Shown here: positions 15,065 to 25,173 of the stretch, in pieces | How the letters are laid out: each line of letters begins with the position of its first letter | How positions within the stretch are numbered: the stretch's first letter is position 1 | Assembly: GCF_023078475.1 (NCBI RefSeq) | Contig: NZ_CP095741.1 | Coordinates: 806,001 to 870,000 of the forward strand | Length of the DNA stretch: 64,000 nucleotides | Direction: 5' to 3' | Source of the DNA: Luteibacter aegosomaticola | GTDB taxonomy: Bacteria; Pseudomonadota; Gammaproteobacteria; Xanthomonadales; Rhodanobacteraceae | Made by a program: the position numbers and the translations under genes | Notes under the pieces: generated by a model | Told to the model about the DNA's origin: nothing | The model's database searches: none | The model's input: the letters and a program-made list of their open reading frames with translations, nothing else

Positions 15065-17890
15065 TCAAGCGGCGCGGCAGTACTCCATCAACAGAGACGA
15101 GGGCAGGCGGCAGGCGGGGTGCATGCGGCAGAGCTGCACGATCGAGCCGGAGACGCCGCTCATCAGGCCCGGTGTGAATGCATCGCGCGCCAGGCCGCCG
15201 ACGATGCCGTGCTCCTCGATACTGGAAAGAATGAGCGCGATGCCGCTGGGGGTGCCCTCCGGCACGATGCCGGGAGCGACCCGCGCGGCCCTCGCCATGA
15301 GCTCCCAGGTACTGAGGTCGCCGTGGCAGAGCGTGTGGCTATGCCCCCAGCCGCCTGTCGCGGCAGCACGCACCGCGCGGCGCAGGGTATCGAGATGCCG
15401 GGGATGATGCGTGCGCTCGTAAAGGTCGGCCGCTGCAAAGCCAATGCCGACACTACCGTGGCACCAGGTGTCGGCAAAGTCGCGGCTTTCGGGTTTGCGC
15501 ACATCGGTCCAGTTGCCGGCGTCGCTGAGGAAGAGCGATTCCTCGAAGTCGAACGCGCGCTCGGCCAGGTCGAGCCAGCGGTGCCGGTCGTCGGCGTCAC
15601 CGGCGTCGCTCAGCCCCAGTCGCGTCAGTGCCCAGCCCGTCCCCGTGGCGCCATGGGCGAACCCACCAATCGGTTCATCGAATATGGATGCGGGCCAACG
15701 TGCGCCGCGTGCATCGACAATGGCGGTGGCCTCAAGGCGCAGGCCTGCGCGCCTTGCAAGATCGAGCCAGCGGCGTTCGCCGCTCGCTTCCGCAAGATTG
15801 AGGAGCGGAACGATCGCGCCACCTACACCTTCGAGGATATCGAGCACGCGTTCGTTATCGATATCCCATGTCTCCATGCGCGAGGCCTGGCGTAACGCGT
15901 CGTCGAGGAAACCTTCGCCGGGCTGGAGGTGGTCCAGTGTCAGCCACATCTGTACCTGCGACGCGAGGCCGATGAAGCCGCCAATCGCTTCGGGCTCGTC
16001 CGTGTCCTCCGCCGTGCGCATGACGCGAAGGACACCGCGCAAGGCATCGACGACGCCGTCGATCTCGTCGACCCGGCCATGGCGCGCTTCTTCCACGTAG
16101 CCAGCGAGCGCGAGCGCGATACCACCCAGCCCGACGTAAAGGTTCGGCTGCAGCGTGCGCATGGTCCATCCGCCTCGGCCAAGGATCGGGCTGATCCAGG
16201 TCATCGTGCCATCGTCGCCGCGCACCGATAGTTTCAACAACTGTTCCACGGTCTCGCGTGCCATCGTGCGTCGACGGTGGTCGATGTCGCCACTATGGAG
16301 GTTCTTCGCGGAGAGATTATAGGGTGAGCGTTTGTCGTCGTTGAGGCGCACGTTGAGGTGCGCCGTCACCAGCGCGCCGCGGATCGTCAGCTCCTCGAGT
16401 TCCATGCGCATGGCCGTCCACGCTTCAAACACCTCATCTTGTTGGGCCTGCTCCAGGATGTTGACGAACACGGGGACATCGCCGAATCGCATGTCTTCGA
16501 TTTCGGCCATGATGAGCGCCGGTTCGGAAGGGGCGATCGGCTGTGCGACGGCGTGGCGTGAGAGGAGGTCGCGGGCGCGCTCGATCGCTGCTGCTTCGTC
16601 ATGCAGCGACGCGGGATGCCAGAGCATACGCATGATCTCCACGTACACCTGTGTGGGACGGCGGATACGCCGGATACGCGTGCCGATGAACGGCTGCATC
16701 AATGGGAGAAGGGTTCCGTCGTGCAGGCGAGCGGCCAGCACATCGGTCATGCCACGGAAGCCCGCGACGATGTCCTCCCAGAACCGCGAGATATCTGGAT
16801 GGATACAGGGGTGGTTCTTGCCGATATCGATATCGACGCTGACCAGGCCGAGGCGGGCGCGCGTCGTACCGCCATCGATGATCTCGGGGACGCGGATCCT
16901 TGGCTGCTCGCCCTGCAGCGCGCCGATCGCGGAGATATCCACGCCATCGAGTCCGAGCACGGGCGCGCGGAACGGGACCAGTCCGGTACGCAGCACGGAA
17001 GAGCGGATGAGTGCCTGGGCGAGGTCGACGGCCTCGCCCTTGCCCGTGGGCGGCGTGGGTACTTCGGTGACGAACAGGCTTTCCACATCGACCACATAAG
17101 GAACGACCGACGAGGCGATAAGGTTCTCGTAGTGGATATCGGTGCCACCCAACAGACGCATGACCGCTAGCCAGCGGCCGATGTTCTGGTAGAACAAACC
17201 GAGTTCGATGTCATCGACACAGTGGATGTGCGCCACGTGACGGGCCCACCCGTAATCCCCTCGATCGAGAATCGCCGGCACGCGGATACGGTAGGCGTCG
17301 CCGGGCATCAGCGCCTCCAGGAAACCGTCGAGAGCCGCGTCGACGCGGAGTGAGCGCGGCTTGTACATCACGGTGCCGTTAGCGAAATGCAGGCATGCCA
17401 CGGATTGGCCGCCCTCGTGCACGTCTCCCTCGCCGAAGTTGATGGACTCCAGTGCGCCCAGGTCCATGCCTGCGAACATGCTGAGTGCGGCACGGTCATC
17501 GCTAAGGCGCTTGAGCAACGTGGCGATGGCGCCGACCTGCTGGTCAAGGGCGCGATGGAGCCGCGGCGTCAGCGCGGGGTAGCGTTGCGCGATGGCCTTG
17601 GCAAAGGTGGGCGATGTCGCGTGGCGAATGAATGCGTCGAAACCTTCTGTCTCGCCAGGGGGCAAATCGCCGGAGAGCCTCGCGGCGTGAAGCTCCAGGA
17701 GAAGTACGCGGTTGAGCTTGCGAGAAGCATTCTCAAGGAGGGCGGCATCGGCGGCTTCGCCAATACGCGTGCGCTCATCCGCTCCGAGCATTGGTTGATT
17801 CGCGATGGCGGTAGAAAGTGCCTGGCGGCTATCGGCGATCAGAAAGGCGATGACGGGAGCGAAAGCATTCTGCGGCGCCGGAGCATCCAT
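15065..17890 (-). CDS. lanM: Class II lanthipeptide synthetase (LanM)
   Basis: 941 aa bifunctional enzyme that dehydrates Ser/Thr of a precursor peptide and adds Cys to form (methyl)lanthionine rings. The N-terminal part (about 60-520) is the DUF4135 dehydratase domain, with MYKPRSLRVD and GGTDIHYENLI as recognisable kinase-like motifs. The C-terminal part (from about 560) is LanC-like, with GFAHGATGTGWAL and zinc ligands C810 (WCHG), C855 and H856 (LCHGD). ATG 17890 has AGGA 7 nt upstream; an in-frame ATG at 17944 lies inside a hairpin and is not preferred. The precursor gene ends 75 nt upstream and an exporter gene is divergent. All catalytic parts look intact. Confidence 0.93.
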   Translation of the reverse strand: MDAPAPQNAFAPVIAFLIADSRQALSTAIANQPMLGADERTRIGEAADAALLENASRKLNRVLLLELHAARLSGDLPPGETEGFDAFIRHATSPTFAKAIAQRYPALTPRLHRALDQQVGAIATLLKRLSDDRAALSMFAGMDLGALESINFGEGDVHEGGQSVACLHFANGTVMYKPRSLRVDAALDGFLEALMPGDAYRIRVPAILDRGDYGWARHVAHIHCVDDIELGLFYQNIGRWLAVMRLLGGTDIHYENLIASSVVPYVVDVESLFVTEVPTPPTGKGEAVDLAQALIRSSVLRTGLVPFRAPVLGLDGVDISAIGALQGEQPRIRVPEIIDGGTTRARLGLVSVDIDIGKNHPCIHPDISRFWEDIVAGFRGMTDVLAARLHDGTLLPLMQPFIGTRIRRIRRPTQVYVEIMRMLWHPASLHDEAAAIERARDLLSRHAVAQPIAPSEPALIMAEIEDMRFGDVPVFVNILEQAQQDEVFEAWTAMRMELEELTIRGALVTAHLNVRLNDDKRSPYNLSAKNLHSGDIDHRRRTMARETVEQLLKLSVRGDDGTMTWISPILGRGGWTMRTLQPNLYVGLGGIALALAGYVEEARHGRVDEIDGVVDALRGVLRVMRTAEDTDEPEAIGGFIGLASQVQMWLTLDHLQPGEGFLDDALRQASRMETWDIDNERVLDILEGVGGAIVPLLNLAEASGERRWLDLARRAGLRLEATAIVDARGARWPASIFDEPIGGFAHGATGTGWALTRLGLSDAGDADDRHRWLDLAERAFDFEESLFLSDAGNWTDVRKPESRDFADTWCHGSVGIGFAAADLYERTHHPRHLDTLRRAVRAAATGGWGHSHTLCHGDLSTWELMARAARVAPGIVPEGTPSGIALILSSIEEHGIVGGLARDAFTPGLMSGVSGSIVQLCRMHPACRLPSSLLMEYCRAA

Positions 17891-17922
17891 GGGCGGTCCT
17901 GGGTATCGGTTGGAGGGAGAGA

Positions 17923-17951
17923 GATAGCCGTGGTGGTTGGCCACGGCTATC
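17923..17951 (-). terminator. Hairpin between lanA and lanM (attenuator or processing site)
   Basis: GATAGCCGTGG (17923-17933) and CCACGGCTATC (17941-17951) form a perfect 11-bp stem with a 7-nt loop. It lies 14 nt after the precursor stop and 32 nt before the LanM start, with no T-run behind it. Hairpins here are common in lanthipeptide operons, where they lower readthrough so that the precursor is made in excess of the enzyme. Confidence 0.7.
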
Positions 17952-17965
17952 GCCGCTACTGCGTG

Positions 17966-18154
17966 TTAGCAGCAGAGGCCCGGCCGGGAAGCCGTACACG
18001 AGCTGCAGTTCGAAGCCAGCGCCATCTCGGCGTTGGTCATCGCCACCATCGTCTGTGCCTGACCCTCGGTGTAGAGGGAGCCAGCAGGATTGTCATACCC
18101 ACCTACGCTATCCGCACCGCTCAGCCACCCGGCCAGAATCTTGTCGGTCTGCAT
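17966..18154 (-). CDS. lanA: Lanthipeptide precursor peptide (LanA)
   Basis: 62 aa, starting at ATG 18154 with a strong AAGGAG six nt upstream; a longer in-frame reading to 18304 has no such site. The N-terminal leader carries a NPAGSLYTEGQAQ segment and an acidic end (TNAEMALA). The C-terminal core is about SNCSSCTASRPGLCC: four cysteines (C50, C53, C61, C62) and five Ser/Thr (S48, S51, S52, T54, S56), enough for up to four rings. There is no Gly-Gly or Gly-Ala cleavage motif at the expected place, so the cut site is unclear. Directly upstream of lanM and co-transcribed through a hairpin. Confidence 0.88.
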   Translation of the reverse strand: MQTDKILAGWLSGADSVGGYDNPAGSLYTEGQAQTMVAMTNAEMALASNCSSCTASRPGLCC

Positions 18155-18369
18155 GGAAAACTCCTTGGTGTGTAACGGGTATGCGCCCAGTAGTTTTACT
18201 GTCGGCCCGCAGCGGGCGCGTCCGCGGCGACGCCCGCCGATTCTGCGCTTGATCGGTTCGTATGCCACATGTCGTGCCGTTTTTGCGTCGCGAACCAACG
18301 CCACACGCGCGTACGCACTCTGGCACGATGCGAAGACTCGGCAGTGATGAAACGTACGGAGGCGTTGTA

Positions 18370-20004
18370 ATGATCGTCTGGCGTTTTATCTTGCGACATC
18401 GCGCGCTCGTCGCCAGTGCAGTCGGCCTTTCGTGCGTGAGTGCGGTGTGCACGATGATGCTGCTTGCTCATATCAACCGCTTCGCCGCGGAAGGCGTTGC
18501 TGCGGGATCGATGCGCTGGCTGTCCGGCGTTGCGTGGCTAGCGGCCGTGCTTCTCGCAAGTACTGCCTCGCAGTTCATCCTGGCCCGCTTAGGCGGTGAT
18601 CTCGTGGCGCAGCTTCGCATGGATCTTTCAGCGCGTGTCATTCGGATGGAGTACGAGGCGCTGGCGCGCGATCGCCACGCCGTGGTCGATTCGCTCATCG
18701 AAGACGTCGCGGCGATAGCGCCGCTGGTACTGGTTGCGCCCATGCTGGCCTATAACGCGCTCCTTGTCGTTCTTTATGCGGGATACCTCGCGCAGGTGTC
18801 GGCACCTTTGCTGGGGATACTGGTCACCTTTCTTGCCTGTACGGCCGCCGCCTCTGTCGTCCTCGAACGTTTCCTTCGTCGGCGCTTCGATGCGCTACGC
18901 GATGCCAACGAAAAGGTCTTCGAGTTCTTCCGTTACCTGAGTGATGGCAAGAAGGAGATGGCTCTGCATACTGCACGAGCGCGTCATGTCAGTGATGCGC
19001 TGCTTGGACCCGCAATCTACCGCGCCAGGAAGCTGATGGTTCAGGTGCATACAGGTCTTGGGATCAACGAGGCGTGGTCGTCGGCGGTGGTCTACTCCGC
19101 CGTCTTCGTCGTGGTCTATGTCGGCTACGTCGCCTTGCGATTGCCGCCCGCCACCGTCACGCGCTTTGTCATCGGAGCCTTGTTCCTCGGCGGCCCCGTG
19201 GCGTTCATCACCAGCGCCGCCCGCCAGGTGGGTGTCGGCACGGCCAGCCTGCGGCATTTGCAAAAGACGGGTCTGAATTTGCACGGCGAGCCCGTCGATC
19301 ACGGCGATGATGGCCTGCGTGTCGATATTCCGTCGTGGCGGTCAATGAGCTTGCGCGGCGTCAGCTACCGCTACCCGGATGTGAGTGACGAGAGGTCCGC
19401 ATTGGGTCCGGTCGATCTGGACATCCAGCGCGGCGAGCTATTGTTTATCGTGGGTGGCAACGGCAGCGGAAAATCAACCTTGTTGCTTGTGCTTGCATCG
19501 CTGTTGACGCCAACCAGCGGCGAGGTGCTCGTGGACGGACACCCGGTTGCAACGTCGGTTGCCGCGCATCGCCAACGTTTCACCGGTGTGTTTGGTGACT
19601 TCTTCCTCTTCCCCCACGTGCTTGACGATGCGGGGCATGTGGTAGACGACGCACGTGTGATGGCGTGGCTTGAAGCTCTGGGTCTTGGCGCGCACGTGAG
19701 CGTCACGTCGGGTGAGTTGTCGCGCCTTGCGCTGTCTACCGGGCAGCGCAAACGGCTCGCTCTGCTGCAATGTTATGCCGAGGATCGTGACATCTTCTTC
19801 TTTGACGAATGGGCCGCGGATCAGGACACGCATTTTCGCGATTACTTCTATCGCACGCTGCTCCCTGAGCTGAAAGCACGTGGCAAGACGGTGATCGCCA
19901 TAAGCCATGATGACCGCTACTTTCCTCTCGCCGATCGCGTCGTAAAGCTGGAGTCGGGCCGGGTGGTAAGCGACATTCGCGCGCGCACCTCCGTGACGGC
20001 GTAA
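18370..20004 (+). CDS. ABC exporter, cyclic-peptide/siderophore type (probable lanthipeptide exporter)
   Basis: 544 aa from ATG 18370, preceded by GGAGG at 7 nt; an in-frame ATG at 18262 is less likely. One membrane domain (about six segments, residues 10-310) fused to one ATPase domain: Walker A VGGNGSGKST with K368, signature LSTGQRKRLALL, Walker B DIFFFDEWAADQD and H-loop ISHDD. The layout fits the PvdE/SyrD/YojI group of peptide exporters. It lacks the N-terminal C39 peptidase of the usual class II LanT, in agreement with a precursor without a double-glycine site. Divergent from lanA with 215 bp between, so probably the exporter for the modified peptide. Confidence 0.88.
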   Translation: MIVWRFILRHRALVASAVGLSCVSAVCTMMLLAHINRFAAEGVAAGSMRWLSGVAWLAAVLLASTASQFILARLGGDLVAQLRMDLSARVIRMEYEALARDRHAVVDSLIEDVAAIAPLVLVAPMLAYNALLVVLYAGYLAQVSAPLLGILVTFLACTAAASVVLERFLRRRFDALRDANEKVFEFFRYLSDGKKEMALHTARARHVSDALLGPAIYRARKLMVQVHTGLGINEAWSSAVVYSAVFVVVYVGYVALRLPPATVTRFVIGALFLGGPVAFITSAARQVGVGTASLRHLQKTGLNLHGEPVDHGDDGLRVDIPSWRSMSLRGVSYRYPDVSDERSALGPVDLDIQRGELLFIVGGNGSGKSTLLLVLASLLTPTSGEVLVDGHPVATSVAAHRQRFTGVFGDFFLFPHVLDDAGHVVDDARVMAWLEALGLGAHVSVTSGELSRLALSTGQRKRLALLQCYAEDRDIFFFDEWAADQDTHFRDYFYRTLLPELKARGKTVIAISHDDRYFPLADRVVKLESGRVVSDIRARTSVTA

Positions 20005-20142
20005 ACGTTCTCGCCAGCGGCGGCAGTCGCATACTCATCGTCTGCCGAATACGCTCATTCCGGGCTGGTCAAAACGTGACCAATCCGCTTGAAACGAGCG
20101 CTACGCTAGGGTCTCCACCCACCATGAAGCAGGAGATCCACC

Positions 20143-20313
20143 ATGCGTACTTTCGTCCGTTCGGCTGTTGCTTTCGTCGCCATCGCCATGACCTTCGCCG
20201 CCGGCAACGCGCTGGCCGTCACCGCTCATGCCTCGGGTGTTCACCACGCGCAGGCGTTCGACCTGCCGGTCAACTGCAAGAATCCGGCTGAGTGCAGCAC
20301 CAAGGGGAACTAA
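20143..20313 (+). CDS. Small secreted peptide of unknown function
   Basis: 56 aa, with AGGAG at good spacing before ATG 20143. The first ~25 residues are a clear Sec signal peptide (MRTFVRSAVAFVAIAMTF then AAGNALA), leaving a mature peptide of about 30 residues that ends in NCKNPAECSTKGN and has two cysteines six residues apart, which could form one disulfide. Lies 138 nt downstream of the peptide exporter gene, on the same strand, so it may belong to the lanthipeptide region, but it has no leader of RiPP type. Family not recognised. The convergent MASE1-like gene ends 27 nt away. Confidence 0.7.
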   Translation: MRTFVRSAVAFVAIAMTFAAGNALAVTAHASGVHHAQAFDLPVNCKNPAECSTKGN

Positions 20314-20340
20314 CCCATCCCGTTGCCACTGCTTCCTGCA

Positions 20341-21267
20341 TCACCGGTTCGCGTGAGCGGCCGGTGGTGCGATGGCGTGGCGGTGGCGCCAGCGGGCGCC
20401 CATCAGCAGCGTGCCCGAGATGCAGAGCGCCAATACGGCCTGGCAACGGATAACCGATGCATCGAGGAGCTCGCCGCCTGTCATGGCCAGTGCGATGCTG
20501 GCCAGCATGCCGCCGACAGCGGATCCGTGCCATCCGTGGCGCCATGCCAGGCCAAACATGGGAAGCACGAGGGAGAGCCTCGCCGTCTGGCGGAGCATGT
20601 CCTGATCGGTGGCGAACGCTACCCAGGCAAGGCCGACAAGCATCGGTGCGGCCCACGCCGCCAGATCGCGGGCGAGTGGGCTACGCCACAACTGGGCCAG
20701 GCTAAGGGCGGCTGCGGCGCTGACGCGCTCGTGCATGGCCAGCACCGTTGGCGTCAGCGTGAGCGCGCCCAGGAACGCGCCGAGCAGGTAGGACCAGAAA
20801 TAGGCGTACGCGGAAATCTCCGGCCATGCGCCGGGGTTGGACATCAGCGCGGCCTCCAACTGCATCGTGGTGGACACGGCAGTGACGATCGCGCAGCCCA
20901 ATGTGGCGGTAAGCAGCACACCGACCCGCAGGCTCCCGTCCGGTGCCCGCAAGGGCCAGCGCCGGCGCAGGGGGCCCACCACGGGGATCCACAGCAGCAC
21001 CATCGGCACTGCGGCAGCCAACGCCCATGCGGCCCCGAACTGGGGGCCATGCAGCAGGGCGTTTTCGATCGAGGGCAGGGTCTCGCCAATGACCAGGGCG
21101 AGCCAGAACCGGCGAGGTACCAGGAATAGGCAGGCAAGGCGCAGGCCCGCGGTGAGTGCCCAGTGGGAGTTCGTGAAATAACGCGCCAGCTCATAGCAGG
21201 CCGCATAGGCCGCTGCGATGGCGAAAAGCTGTCCCCAGGTAGCCCTGTTAGCCGTGCTTCCGTTCAC
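20341..21267 (-). CDS. MASE1-like integral membrane protein without output domain
   Basis: 308 aa with eight or so hydrophobic segments and almost no soluble part. The spacing and the LWIPVVGPLRRRW and WSYLLGAFLGALTLTPTVL segments resemble the MASE1 sensor domain that usually precedes GGDEF or histidine kinase domains; here it stands alone. GTG 21267 is chosen because GGGAG lies 6 nt before it, over a TTG four codons upstream. Role unknown; perhaps a sensor partner or a remnant. Confidence 0.65.
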   Translation of the reverse strand: MNGSTANRATWGQLFAIAAAYAACYELARYFTNSHWALTAGLRLACLFLVPRRFWLALVIGETLPSIENALLHGPQFGAAWALAAAVPMVLLWIPVVGPLRRRWPLRAPDGSLRVGVLLTATLGCAIVTAVSTTMQLEAALMSNPGAWPEISAYAYFWSYLLGAFLGALTLTPTVLAMHERVSAAAALSLAQLWRSPLARDLAAWAAPMLVGLAWVAFATDQDMLRQTARLSLVLPMFGLAWRHGWHGSAVGGMLASIALAMTGGELLDASVIRCQAVLALCISGTLLMGARWRHRHAIAPPAAHANR

Positions 21268-21416
21268 GTCTACTCCCAATGAGTGTCGTTACGTGCCAAG
21301 CGTGCCATGAACCGGGGAAGAAAATCCTGCGAAAACGCGGTCGATCCCGCACTTCTGGAAAGCTGTGCCGAATCTGCGCCTATGCTGCCGGAATAGCAGC
21401 TTAGGTAGCTTTTGCA

Positions 21417-21444
21417 GGCCGCCCGGTGCCTTCACCGGGCGGCC
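21417..21444. terminator. Strong GC hairpin downstream of katG
   Basis: GGCCGCCCGGTG (21417-21428) and CACCGGGCGGCC (21433-21444) form a 12-bp stem with a CCTT loop, 25 nt beyond the katG stop. On the plus strand it is followed by CTTTCG, on the minus strand by no T-run. It probably protects or ends the katG transcript; it could also end a short plus-strand RNA starting near a TATGCT at 21381. Confidence 0.55.
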
Positions 21445-21469
21445 CTTTCGTGCCGTACGTGTTTCCGGG

Positions 21470-23779
<2,310 letters not shown>

Positions 23780-23956
23780 TCATAGGCGCCGTTTGAACAT
23801 TGCAGAAATTGATTGATCTTATGATGACAAGAGGCTGGCTCTATCGATGGAGCGATATCTGCCAAAGGATCGCCAACCCGGCATCTTGGGAACATGAAGA
23901 ATGGCCTATGTAAATGGCCTATAGGGCTGTCGCCGAATTTGTCCTACGATCCCGGG

Positions 23957-24787
23957 ATGGAAACGTCCACTCAAACGAGCCAGAAGGTCGGTAGCCTTGC
24001 CGTGGTTGGCATGGGCATGACCCTGGGCTCCCATCTGACCCCCATTTCGCGCAGTTATATCGAGCAGGCGGACGTCGTCTTCGCGGCACTCTCCGACAAC
24101 CTGGTCGAGGAATGGCTGATGCGGATGAACCCCGACGTGCGCAGCCTGCAGGGCTACTACGCTGAAGGTAAGTCACGCATGGACACCTATTGGGAGTGGC
24201 TTGATCTCATCATGGCCGAGGTGCGTGCGGGCAGGCAGGTGTGTACGGTGTTCTACGGCCACCCCGGCATTTTTGCCTGGACTCCTCATAAAGCCATCGC
24301 CACGGCGCGTGCCGAGGGGTTCGCGGCGCATATGGAGCCCGGGGTGTCCTCGGAGGACTGTCTCTATGCCGATCTTGGCATCGACCCGGGCCGCTATGGC
24401 TGCCAGCATTTCGAGGCGAGTCAGTTCATCCTTTACGACCGCCAGCTCGATAACGCGGGCTACGTCGTGTTGTGGCAAGTCGCTCTCGCGGGCGACACCA
24501 CGCTGGCGCGGTTAAGTTCAACCGGGGCGGCGTATCGGCAAGTGCTCGTCGACCGCCTGGCCAAGGACTATCCGCTAGACCATCAGGTGATCATTTACCG
24601 AGGGGCGACCTTGCCTATCCAGGATCCGCGGATCGAGTACCTTGCGCTGGCCGACCTGCCGCAAGCGGACCTGAGCGTCGCCGACACCGTTGTCTTGCCG
24701 CCAGCGCGGGAAATGCGCCGGCTTCCGGAGGTATGGGCTCGTGTAGAGGCCTTGGATAAGGAAGGGGAGACCGTCACGCAATCGTGA
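23957..24787 (+). CDS. Borosin-type peptide backbone alpha-N-methyltransferase (OphMA-like)
   Basis: 276 aa SAM-dependent enzyme of the tetrapyrrole-methylase fold. It strongly resembles the methyltransferase domain of the fungal omphalotin enzyme OphMA, including the METSTQT start, YYAEGKSRMDTY (catalytic R74, Y78 and Y68 by alignment to OphMA R72, Y76, Y66), VFYGHPGIFAWTPHKAI and PGVSSEDCLYADLGIDP. Unlike OphMA it has no C-terminal peptide substrate; a 105-aa candidate substrate is encoded 59 nt downstream, the split borosin layout. Iterative methylation of backbone amides is the family reaction. Start 23957 is chosen by homology; an in-frame ATG at 23894 is possible and neither has a strong ribosome site. 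Confidence 0.88.
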   Translation: METSTQTSQKVGSLAVVGMGMTLGSHLTPISRSYIEQADVVFAALSDNLVEEWLMRMNPDVRSLQGYYAEGKSRMDTYWEWLDLIMAEVRAGRQVCTVFYGHPGIFAWTPHKAIATARAEGFAAHMEPGVSSEDCLYADLGIDPGRYGCQHFEASQFILYDRQLDNAGYVVLWQVALAGDTTLARLSSTGAAYRQVLVDRLAKDYPLDHQVIIYRGATLPIQDPRIEYLALADLPQADLSVADTVVLPPAREMRRLPEVWARVEALDKEGETVTQS

Positions 24788-24846
24788 CATAATCGGCAAA
24801 GCGCAAGGGGGGCAGGGGGCCTTCCGCGTTCCAGGGGTACAAACAG

Positions 24847-25164
24847 ATGTCCGATTCGATCGATTTCCTCGAAGCCATTGGCCGCGACGCATCGTTGCGT
24901 CGGCTGCGTCCGGATGAACTCGCTCGCCGGCTTAAGGAGGCGGGTGCCTCCGACGTGCTTGCACGAGCTGCCGAGGCACGCGATAGCAATCTTCTCTGCG
25001 AGGAGTTTGGCGTCCGCGTCATGTACCACCCGAACGGCACAGACTCGCCGTTCCGCGAAGCACCGAAACCGCTCAAGGTCCCCTCGCCTGGTGAAGATCA
25101 GGACGATGAGGGGGAGGACGATGCCCCGCAGCAAAGCCTGCCGGCTCTAGAACGAGTACATTGA
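24847..25164 (+). CDS. Split borosin precursor peptide (candidate)
   Basis: 105 aa. The N-terminal half (DFLEAIGRDASLRRLRPDEL, then ARRLKEAG) is a helical region like the borosin-binding domain of precursors such as Shewanella SonA (pattern FxxxhGxDAxL). Residues 55-64, GVRVMYHPNG, match in position and pattern the methylated SonA stretch near LVISHGNGD, so V56, V58, M59 and Y60 are the likeliest methylated sites. Unlike SonA the protein continues for 40 more residues: a Pro-rich piece and a strongly acidic tail (GEDQDDEGEDD). Follows the methyltransferase by 59 nt; the next gene starts 9 nt after its stop, so it may share a transcript with the diguanylate cyclases. Confidence 0.75.
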   Translation: MSDSIDFLEAIGRDASLRRLRPDELARRLKEAGASDVLARAAEARDSNLLCEEFGVRVMYHPNGTDSPFREAPKPLKVPSPGEDQDDEGEDDAPQQSLPALERVH

Positions 25165-25173
25165 GGTACGAGC

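Noticed and set aside
17891..17944. LanM start at 17944, adding 18 residues
   Set aside because: This ATG lies within the intercistronic hairpin and lacks a ribosome site, while ATG 17890 has AGGA at good distance.
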